From Caldifarciminota bacterium (GTDB lineage Bacteria; Hydrothermota; 32-111; QNBC01), in assembly GCA_023132105.1 (NCBI GenBank), contig JAGLYS010000213.1, positions 1-6,092 of the forward strand: a stretch of 6,092 nucleotides of DNA, given 5' to 3'. Positions 1 through 4,099 of the stretch are shown here, piece by piece. The position numbers were made by a program, and so were the translations under genes. The notes beneath the pieces are model-generated. The model did no database searches. It was not told the DNA's origin and saw only the letters and a list, made by a program, of their open reading frames with translations. The number at the start of each line of letters is the position of its first letter. Positions within the stretch are counted from its first letter, which is position 1.

Positions 1-13
1 TATAAATTCGTGA

Positions 14-54
14 ATTCGTGGTGGTTTCCCCTCTCTTCCCTCCTCTATAAAATC
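14..54. repeat. ATTCGTGGTGG plus pyrimidine tract at the hipT 3' end
   Basis: ATTCGTGGTGG (14-24, preceded by another ATTCGTG) is followed by a C/T-rich tract and CTCTATAAA. The hipT stop codon (45-47) lies inside it. It corresponds in order to 2169-2266 but lacks the internal AT-rich words. There is no terminator-like hairpin. Confidence 0.5.
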
Positions 55-989
55 CTATTTGCTCTTTCCTTTACAAGCAATATGTATTCTTTCTTTTTAT
101 ATTCGGGTAAAAAACTAATATTTATAAAATCCAATGCTACATCCAACTGTTTATTAAATCTAATAAAAGTATTGAAAATCTGTTTAGTACTAATCCCAAG
201 TGTTTCAGCAAATTTTATAAAATCCTTTTTATTCAGATTTGATTTTTTACCATTAAGAGTAAGTGCCATCTCTTCCGGGTCTGATTTTTCAGGAATAATC
301 AATCGAGTGGATAAAAGATCATAAGCGGGAGATAATTGAATCATATTATTCATAGGATAGATTAATGAGAAATTCTTTAAATGCATATCGGCATTTCCGG
401 TAAGAAATGAAAATATCACAACTTCAAAGAATTTTATCTTATCAAAAAGAGGATTGGAAGAATATTTAGCTATTGTTTTCCCAACTTGTTCTAACGATCC
501 GTTATATTTATTTTCCGTTAAACGACCACCCAATTGACACATATCTTCCATAAATAGTTTGTTACCTTTTTCTTGTCGGTCGATTCGACGGGAAATATAC
601 GATAACTCCCCTGATTTTAAAGGGATGAGAGCATGAGGAACAGTAGGGATTTTGAATATATTTGCAAGATGCATAGTAAGATCTTCATTTTCCGGCATAT
701 ATGGGAATTGAGGAATAGGTGGTTTTAGAATATAATTACCCCATAAACCGACTATGGTAAATCGATTAGTTTCCGATCGTTGTTTATTAAGATAGAGTGA
801 CAATTTAGTTTGTACTCCCGGTATTGAAATTTGACTTTTAATAACCTGTCCTGCAAGTTCATTTAATTGATCTATAGTATATTTCAGTTGCGGGGGCTTT
901 TTCGAATTAAAAAATTTCCCGGAACATATAGGATGATATAATAATTCCTGATCATCCAGAGTATTATAGCAAACTAAACACCGTTTCAT
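45..989 (-). CDS. hipT: HipT-type serine/threonine kinase toxin
   Basis: A 314-residue kinase-only HipA homologue, the toxin of a HipBST operon. By family knowledge such kinases phosphorylate an aminoacyl-tRNA synthetase (TrpS for E. coli HipT), stalling translation; the target here is unknown. Residues 4-22 carry a C-x2-C...H-x2-C cluster (C4, C7, H19, C22) that could bind zinc. The Gly-rich loop reads SIPGVQTK (55-62), with S55 matching the phosphorylated Ser150 of E. coli HipA. YILKPP supplies the ATP-binding Lys (K89). GNADMHLKN (198-206) supplies catalytic D201 and metal-binding N206. PAYDLLS (221-227) supplies the DFG-equivalent D224. All core catalytic residues are therefore present. 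The N-terminal HipA subdomain is absent because it is the separate gene immediately upstream. The ATG overlaps the upstream stop as TAATG and follows a good SD (AGAAGGA, 8 nt spacing). It ends in TAG at the edge of a pyrimidine-rich repeat. Confidence 0.93.
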   Translation of the reverse strand: MKRCLVCYNTLDDQELLYHPICSGKFFNSKKPPQLKYTIDQLNELAGQVIKSQISIPGVQTKLSLYLNKQRSETNRFTIVGLWGNYILKPPIPQFPYMPENEDLTMHLANIFKIPTVPHALIPLKSGELSYISRRIDRQEKGNKLFMEDMCQLGGRLTENKYNGSLEQVGKTIAKYSSNPLFDKIKFFEVVIFSFLTGNADMHLKNFSLIYPMNNMIQLSPAYDLLSTRLIIPEKSDPEEMALTLNGKKSNLNKKDFIKFAETLGISTKQIFNTFIRFNKQLDVALDFINISFLPEYKKKEYILLVKERANRIL

Positions 990-1324
990 TATTTATATCC
1001 TTCTTCCATCGGAATAACCGAAACAGCACCGATGCAGTCTCTGCAACAGGCAAGTAATAAACCCATTCGGTCACGCGGATTTAATTTCCATGTTTTTTGA
1101 GCAATATCCAATAACCAACCCTCAGGAATTAATCCGTCAAAAAAAGGGAACATCGTTTTGTTTATAAATGGTTCTGCTTGCAAAGGCAAAGATAGACTGA
1201 CAGATTGTGCATTTCTATTTCCAATATATTCCGTGAAATATTTAAACTGATACCCATCCTCTTCTTCGGACATTATACCAGCAGGAATATTATGGACAAG
1301 CACTTTTCCCTTACGATTCATCAT
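989..1324 (-). CDS. hipS: HipS-like antitoxin (detached HipA N-terminal subdomain)
   Basis: A 111-residue protein matching only the N-terminal 'couple_hipA' domain of HipA. The diagnostic stretch is FPFFDGLIPEGWLLD (59-73), followed by LNPRDRMGLLLACCRDCIGAVSV (81-103, shown here by its key residues D85, R86, G88 and C97-G99). In E. coli HipBST, HipS rather than HipB neutralises the kinase, and a Trp of HipS enters the HipT active site. W70 in GLIPEGW is a candidate equivalent, but I infer this from memory of the family and not from an alignment. The gene overlaps hipB by 14 nt and hipT by 1 nt, so the three proteins are probably translationally coupled. Two consecutive ATGs (1324 and 1321) are both possible starts; an AAAGAGACGG stretch upstream is a weak SD. 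The separate SD in front of hipT argues against this being a frameshift break in a normal hipA. Confidence 0.9.
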   Translation of the reverse strand: MMNRKGKVLVHNIPAGIMSEEEDGYQFKYFTEYIGNRNAQSVSLSLPLQAEPFINKTMFPFFDGLIPEGWLLDIAQKTWKLNPRDRMGLLLACCRDCIGAVSVIPMEEGYK

Positions 1325-1532
1325 CCGTCTCTTTCGATTGAGGAACCGGAGCCATAATATGACCGAATAATTCCAAAACCTGATTAATTTTATCCAATCT
1401 AAGGGTTTCTTTTCCCTGTTCTATATCACGAATAAATCGCAATCCGACACCTGCTCGATCAGCCAATTCCATCTGGGTTAATCCCAATACTTTACGGCGT
1501 TTTTTAATGAATTTCACTAATTGATTTTTCAT
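1311..1532 (-). CDS. hipB: HipB-type Xre HTH autorepressor
   Basis: A 73-residue Cro/C1-type helix-turn-helix protein. Residues 5-60 follow the HipB pattern closely: KKRRKVLGLTQMELADRAGV, then GLRFIRDIEQGKETLRLDKINQVLELFG. GLRFIRDIEQGK (29-40) spans the recognition helix. Family knowledge says HipB dimers bind palindromic operators in their own promoter and repress the operon, alone or with the partner proteins. Three palindromes sit directly upstream (see the operator entries). The short acidic tail (KETDDES) runs over the start of hipS. The start is supported by an AGAGG SD 7 nt from the ATG. In HipBST systems HipB is not the direct kinase inhibitor, so its likely role here is DNA binding and enhancement of HipS action. 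Confidence 0.93.
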   Translation of the reverse strand: MKNQLVKFIKKRRKVLGLTQMELADRAGVGLRFIRDIEQGKETLRLDKINQVLELFGHIMAPVPQSKETDDES

Positions 1533-1534
1533 AA

Positions 1535-1554
1535 TTATACCTCTTAGGGTATAA
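1535..1554. promoter_or_regulatory. operator O1 (over hipB ribosome binding site)
   Basis: Perfect palindrome TTATACC-TCTTAG-GGTATAA. Read as minus strand it contains the hipB SD (AGAGG), so a bound repressor would lie within the early transcribed region. In RNA the 7-bp arms could pair around a 6-nt loop and place the GG of the SD in a stem. The 5-8-5 layout TATAC-N8-GTATA resembles the E. coli HipB operator TATCC-N8-GGATA. Confidence 0.75.
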
Positions 1555-1571
1555 ACATACCCTTTTAATGT

Positions 1572-1600
1572 ATATTATACCATAACGGGTATAATGTCAA
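1572..1600 (-). promoter_or_regulatory. hipBST promoter
   Basis: On the minus strand a perfect -35 TTGACA (1600-1595) is followed by TATAATAT. Two -10 readings are possible: TATAAT (1579-1574, 15-nt spacer) or TAATAT (1577-1572, 17-nt spacer). Transcription would begin near 1565, giving a leader of about 33 nt before the hipB ATG. The spacer is occupied by operator O2. Confidence 0.75.
1575..1594. promoter_or_regulatory. operator O2 (over hipBST promoter core)
   Basis: Perfect palindrome TTATACC-ATAACG-GGTATAA with the same arms as O1, centred 40 bp away. It lies between the -35 hexamer and the -10, overlapping the latter. Occupancy should exclude RNA polymerase, so this is the most likely primary repression site. 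Confidence 0.8.
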
Positions 1601-1615
1601 GAGTTGTTTTAAATA

Positions 1616-1635
1616 TTATATCATTTCGGGTATAA
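1616..1635. promoter_or_regulatory. operator O3 (upstream of the -35)
   Basis: TTATATC-ATTTCG-GGTATAA, the same palindrome with one arm base changed, centred 41 bp from O2. It lies upstream of the -35 at about -50 to -70 relative to the inferred start. This placement suits cooperative binding or loop/wrap formation with O2 and O1. Confidence 0.65.
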
Positions 1636-1786
1636 CTTAAAAATTCCCAATTGTAATTCCTGTGAAATATTTAGCATTAGACACTCTACATATTATTCAA
1701 TAATTCGTAGACTATCTCTTACATATTATTATATCATAAGATTATAAAAAGTTAAGAAAATGATATTATTTCCTCGCCCTCGACGG
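1636..1786. other. AT-rich non-coding spacer
   Basis: No supported gene. The only structure seen is a short direct repeat, ACATATTATT, at 1688-1697 and 1721-1730, each preceded by CTCT or CTCTT. The end of this stretch (TTCCTCGCCCTC) may be the left half of an older palindromic repeat whose other half is GAGAGGACTGAGGTGAGGGTG at 1847-1867. If so, the GC-rich 30-nt elements interrupt it. Confidence 0.5.
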
Positions 1787-1816
1787 CCTGCCTGCCGAAG
1801 CCTCGGCGTAGGCAGG
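1787..1816. repeat. 30-nt GC-rich hairpin element, copy 1
   Basis: A 30-nt unit beginning CCTGCCTGCC and ending CGTAGGCAGG. Positions 5-10 can pair with 25-30 (6 bp), with a further inner palindrome CCGAAGCCTCGG. It is much more GC-rich than its surroundings. It is followed without a gap by copy 2. Copy 3, at 3967-3996, shares its length and both ends. Confidence 0.8.
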
Positions 1817-1846
1817 CCTGTCCGCCAAAGCTTTAGCGTAGGCGGG
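1817..1846. repeat. 30-nt GC-rich hairpin element, copy 2 (tandem)
   Basis: It begins CCTGTCCGCC and ends CGTAGGCGGG, with inner palindrome AAAGCTTT. It matches copy 1 at 23 of 30 positions, and all seven differences are transitions. Changes at element positions 7/28 (T-A to C-G) and 11/18 (G-C to A-T) keep base pairing. Confidence 0.8.
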
Positions 1847-1878
1847 GAGAGGACTGAGGTGAGGGTGCCATAGAGAGC

Positions 1879-1906
1879 GTAAATCGTAAATTGTAAATTG
1901 AAAATT
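1879..1906. repeat. degenerate heptamer tandem (TCGTAAA-like)
   Basis: A short run of a roughly 7-nt unit (GTAAATC/GTAAATT) directly before the 81-nt palindrome. Similar runs occur at 2002-2032, 5768-5799, 5859-5882 and 5981-5996. They look like non-coding degenerate tandem words. Confidence 0.7.
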
Positions 1907-1912
1907 CTAAAA

Positions 1913-1993
1913 ATTGTCATTGCGAGGAGTAAAACGACGAAGCAATCTAATTTTACTTTTATGGGATTGCTTCACTTCGTTCGCAATGACATG
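1913..1993. repeat. 81-nt imperfect palindrome, copy a
   Basis: The outer arms TGTCATTGCGA / TCGCAATGACA pair perfectly (11 bp). The inner arms GAAGCAATC / GATTGCTTC also pair (9 bp). By eye it matches copy c at 5890-5970 at all but one position. It encodes no plausible protein and carries no transposase; it resembles a REP/MITE-like dispersed element. No clear target-site duplication is visible. Confidence 0.88.
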
Positions 1994-2001
1994 TTCTCTT
2001 T

Positions 2002-2032
2002 TGTAAATCGTTAATCGTAAATCGTAAATCGA
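2002..2032. repeat. heptamer tandem after palindrome copy a
   Basis: A run of TCGTAAA-type units, the clearest in the window (AATCGTAAATCGTAAATCG at its core). It links the 81-nt palindrome to the GGGCAGAC hairpin, the same order as in the patch at 5890-6032. Confidence 0.7.
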
Positions 2033-2041
2033 AATTTGTAG

Positions 2042-2063
2042 GGGCAGACCCCTGTGTCTGACC
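2042..2063. repeat. GGGCAGAC hairpin repeat, copy 1
   Basis: Inverted repeat GGGCAGAC-CCCTGT-GTCTGACC with one arm mismatch, preceded by TTGTAG. The second copy at 6011-6032 is perfect. Both follow the 81-nt palindrome and a heptamer run. Confidence 0.75.
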
Positions 2064-2082
2064 TAATCAGTTGTCTTTTCCC

Positions 2083-2117
2083 TGTCATCCTGACCCTGAA
2101 ACAAGTTCAGGGTGACA
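2083..2117. repeat. TGTCA...TGACA palindromic repeat
   Basis: Arms TGTCATCCTGA and TCAGGGTGACA pair at 10 of 11 positions around a 13-nt centre. It occurs once in this window. The form resembles dispersed intergenic palindromes of other bacterial genomes, from memory. It is not placed or built like a terminator for mazF, since there is no U-tract and it lies about 150 nt beyond the stop. Confidence 0.6.
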
Positions 2118-2168
2118 TTACTTATTTCAGGATCTCATCTTCCGTGATTCTCTTCTCTTTTAGTGATT

Positions 2169-2266
2169 ATTCGTGGTGGATCTCCCTCTTTTTCTTTCTC
2201 TTCCTTCCATTCAAAATTCACCATTCACAATTCACAATTTCTCTCCCTCTCCCTTCCCTATAAACT
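2169..2266. repeat. ATTCGTGGTGG plus pyrimidine-rich repeat block downstream of mazF
   Basis: The 11-mer ATTCGTGGTGG (2169-2179) is followed by a long C/T-rich tract, a degenerate run of ATTCAMAATTC-type words (2210-2240), another C/T tract and CCCTATAAA. A shorter version of this order lies at 14-54 at the 3' end of hipT. No gene is supported here. Confidence 0.55.
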
Positions 2267-2268
2267 TT

Positions 2269-2604
2269 CTATCCAATGCATAAATTAATCGCTGAGATTA
2301 TATTTTCCAATTCTTCATCAGAAATTGTACCGATTTTTTTTATAAATCTATCTTCTGATAATGATTTTATTTGAAAAGTATCTGCCGCTGAATCTTTCTT
2401 TAAATTATTATAAATATTTGAATGCAATGGTATAAACCAGGGAATTTTAGAATAATTCTCCTTCCATGATGTAATGGGTACGACAATTTTTAATTTAAGT
2501 TTACCTATACTATTATGACTTATAATTACAGCTGGTATCTTTTTTACTATTTCATTTCCTATTGCCGGATCAAAATTTATTAACCATATTTCCCCTCTAT
2601 TCAT
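2269..2604 (-). CDS. PemK/MazF-family toxin with altered catalytic position
   Basis: A 111-residue protein of normal MazF length. The N-terminus MNRGEIWLINFDPAIGNEIV matches the family's RGDIW...P..GSE beta-strand opening. PAVIIS (24-29) and VVPITSW (41-47) match the next strands, with T45 at the conserved catalytic Thr. FQIKSLSEDRFIKKIGTIS (77-95) matches the QIRTIDKxRL segment. MazF/PemK toxins are sequence-specific endoribonucleases that cleave mRNA. The conserved Arg before the Pro (R25 in B. subtilis MazF) is Ile23 here, encoded by ATA, so activity may be reduced, or K21/K22 may substitute. The ATG lies 4 nt after the Xre-ImmA stop; there is an AGGAG at 15 nt and a closer GGA at 8 nt. 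Codon use is very AT-rich, like its partner. No MazE-like gene is present. Confidence 0.88.
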   Translation of the reverse strand: MNRGEIWLINFDPAIGNEIVKKIPAVIISHNSIGKLKLKIVVPITSWKENYSKIPWFIPLHSNIYNNLKKDSAADTFQIKSLSEDRFIKKIGTISDEELENIISAINLCIG

Positions 2605-2608
2605 GATT

Positions 2609-3775
2609 TTATTCCAATTCTCCTATTGTATTATAAAAATCAAGATCTTCATTATTATTATATTCATCCTCGGCAAATTCAGCCGCTTTGGAAAGAACAT
2701 TATCAATTTCCTTTCGACTCATATTTTGCAAATCTTTCCATTGCCAGTTAGATTTATTGTTTTTTTCTATTACAATATCAGGACATAAGGATTTTGCCTT
2801 ATTTTCAGTTATAATCCCTTCAGCAACTGCCTTTAATGTCATTTGCTTTAATTTAATAGGTTTTTCTATATGTTTACATTCACCCGGTTCATTTTTGTGC
2901 CAGTAATTTTTTCTGAAATATATAAATTTATTCTTATATTGATTCTTTGAAATTACACCCAGATCAAAGCATCTTTTTGTCAATGCCTGTACACTAATGC
3001 CATATTTTTCTTTTAATAATATAAGCTCATTAATATTAATATATCTTCTCTTTTCCCCGAGTTCATTATAAATGCATTCTTTTGGGATCAGAAATGCACC
3101 TGCAAATCTATATGCAACTTTCTCTTCGATTTCCGGATTACATCTAATTATCTGATGTCCTAATTCATGGGCTAAATTCAGTCTTTTTCTATCAACATCA
3201 ATATTGGATTTTGAAATAATTACAGGATTTCCAAAATTGGTTATACCTGAAAGACCATCGAATTTATTATTTTCAAATTCATAATCTATAACTATATATC
3301 CTTTCTTCTCTAATAACTGAGTAACACTATCGATTGCCCAATAATCAAGATTCCATTCTTTTCTTACAGATTCAGCAATGTCCTCTAATTCCTCAATATT
3401 CCTAATTTCATTTTTTACAAATTTTGCTTTATTTAACTTGTATTGCATAATATCTTCCAAATATTTATGTGATTCGGCAATCTCCAATGCATAATTTTTA
3501 ATTCTATTTTCTATTTTTTTTGTTAAATCCGTATGTTTTCTGAAAGCAAACCATTTTATTTCAATTTTATTATCAATAAAAAAATAATCATTAGATACAT
3601 TAAAAATATTTGACAGCTTCCATAAAAAATTAGCATTTGGAATACTTTTATTATTCTCATACTTTGAAATACATGCTCTGGTGATTGTTATACCTTCAAG
3701 TTCTAATTTCTCTACAACATCTTGTAGAGAATAACCTAAAGCTAATCTTCTTTGTTTAATTTTATTACTTATCAT
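2609..3775 (-). CDS. Xre-HTH / ImmA-IrrE metallopeptidase-like antitoxin with acidic C-terminal tail
   Basis: A 388-residue multidomain protein. Residues 1-66 are an Xre HTH (IKQRRLALGYSLQDVVEKL, then ITRACISKYENNKSIPN). Residues about 125-280 form an ImmA/IrrE (COG2856-type) domain with zinc motif HELGH (203-207). A third-ligand Glu (E217 or E218) precedes AYRFAGAFLIPKE (221-233). Residues about 296-330 match the family's usual end (EPGE...EKPIKLKQMTLKAVAEG...). Residues 340-388 are an extra tail with a helix-like segment (KEIDNVLSKAAEFAEDEY) and an acidic end, reminiscent of MazE/Phd toxin-binding tails. ImmA/IrrE proteins cleave repressors or act as regulators; known HTH-ImmA proteins occur in toxin-antitoxin-like pairs. 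With mazF 4 nt downstream, I infer an antitoxin/autoregulator. An ATG at 3808 is rejected because it falls inside the -10; the start at 3775 has AGAGGAA 8 nt away. The gene is visibly AT-richer than the secreted-protein gene upstream. Confidence 0.85.
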   Translation of the reverse strand: MISNKIKQRRLALGYSLQDVVEKLELEGITITRACISKYENNKSIPNANFLWKLSNIFNVSNDYFFIDNKIEIKWFAFRKHTDLTKKIENRIKNYALEIAESHKYLEDIMQYKLNKAKFVKNEIRNIEELEDIAESVRKEWNLDYWAIDSVTQLLEKKGYIVIDYEFENNKFDGLSGITNFGNPVIISKSNIDVDRKRLNLAHELGHQIIRCNPEIEEKVAYRFAGAFLIPKECIYNELGEKRRYININELILLKEKYGISVQALTKRCFDLGVISKNQYKNKFIYFRKNYWHKNEPGECKHIEKPIKLKQMTLKAVAEGIITENKAKSLCPDIVIEKNNKSNWQWKDLQNMSRKEIDNVLSKAAEFAEDEYNNNEDLDFYNTIGELE

Positions 3776-3804
3776 AATATTAATTCCTCTTTTTGTTCCT
3801 ATAT

Positions 3805-3853
3805 ACATATATATAATGATTTTAAGCTTTTGTCAACATATATTTACATATAT
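3805..3853. promoter_or_regulatory. three ACATATAT direct repeats around the promoter
   Basis: ACATATAT occurs at 3805-3812 (over the -10), 3836-3843 (next to the -35) and 3846-3853. The starts are 31 and 10 bp apart, near whole helical turns. They could be operator half-sites for the HTH domain. The AT-rich background makes chance occurrence possible. Confidence 0.4.
3808..3836 (-). promoter_or_regulatory. promoter of the Xre-ImmA/mazF operon
   Basis: On the minus strand there is a perfect -35 TTGACA (3836-3831), a 17-nt spacer and -10 TATATA (3813-3808). Transcription would start near 3801, leaving a leader of about 26 nt to the ATG at 3775. This promoter fixes the start of the gene. Confidence 0.78.
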
Positions 3854-3942
3854 GATAATTAACAGTGCTTTAATCAACAGCATTATTTTTCCCTTCCCCT
3901 TTCTTCCTCGCCCACTCCTTGCTTATTCCGCTAAGCTAGAGA

Positions 3943-4008
3943 TTGTCATTACGAGGAGTGAAACGACCTGTCTGCGTGCGAACACGCACAGGCAGGCGAA
4001 GCAATCCA
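3943..4008. repeat. palindrome copy b, half-length and interrupted by a 30-nt element
   Basis: The left arm of the 81-nt family (ATTGTCATTACGAGGAGTG, then AAACGA) is followed by the 30-nt hairpin element at 3967-3996, then resumes as CGAAGCAATCC. The right arm of the palindrome is missing. Without the insert, the join AAACGA/CGAAGCAATC equals the uninterrupted copies a and c. Confidence 0.85.
3967..3996. repeat. 30-nt GC-rich hairpin element, copy 3 (inserted)
   Basis: It begins CCTGTCTGCG and ends ACAGGCAGG. CCTGTCT can pair with AGGCAGG (one G-T wobble) and GTGCG with CGCAC around an AACA loop, leaving a 2-nt bulge. It has the same length and ends as copy 1 but a different centre. Confidence 0.8.
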
Positions 4009-4022
4009 AATTGAGATTCTGT

Positions 4023-4050
4023 GTAGAGACGCAATATTTTGCGTCTCTAC
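4023..4050. repeat. GTAGAGACGC palindrome, complete copy
   Basis: Perfect 12-bp arms GTAGAGACGCAA / TTGCGTCTCTAC around TATT. It lies about 50 nt past the stop of the secreted-protein gene and could act as a transcript-end hairpin, but no U-tract follows. A 31-nt match (4016-4046) recurs at 5800-5830. The piece at 4069-4085 (CGGTGCCTGCCCCTG within it) looks like a remnant of a GGGGCAGG-type repeat. Confidence 0.75.
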
Positions 4051-4099
4051 GGTTAATAAAAATATGGGAACGGTGCCTGCCCCTGATTTTCACTATCAA

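Noticed and set aside
10..324. Plus-strand open frame opposite hipT
   Set aside because: It is antisense to a well-supported kinase gene and shows no recognisable protein features. The frames at 2603-2788, 2688-2906 and 5201-5422 fall for the same reason.
989..1324. hipS/hipT as a frameshifted single hipA
   Set aside because: Each part has its own start and hipT has its own SD. The split point and order match the known HipBST family, and hipT carries its own N-terminal Cys/His cluster.
1688..1730. Direct repeat ACATATTATT as an attachment site
   Set aside because: It is short, AT-rich and only 33 bp apart, with no integrase; chance is sufficient.
1729..1920. Minus-strand open frame of 63 codons
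   Set aside because: It is translated from the 30-nt hairpin repeats and linker words; it has no SD and no protein-like composition.
1913..1993. Terminal inverted repeats of an insertion sequence
   Set aside because: The arms are adjacent with no room for a transposase, and no clear target duplication is seen. It is a small palindromic repeat.
1879..2032. CRISPR-like array from regularly repeated short words
   Set aside because: The units are about 7 nt with no unique spacers, and no cas gene is present.
2054..2263. Plus-strand open frame of 69 codons
   Set aside because: It runs through the TGTCA palindrome and pyrimidine tracts; low complexity with no homology pattern.
3776..3808. Eleven extra N-terminal residues on the Xre-ImmA protein
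   Set aside because: The upstream ATG overlaps the -10 TATATA, so it should not be transcribed from this promoter. The ATG at 3775 has a good SD.
4023..4050. Rho-independent terminator for the secreted-protein gene
   Set aside because: The hairpin is strong but no T-run follows on either strand, and it recurs as a dispersed repeat. A role in RNA ends is possible but unsupported.
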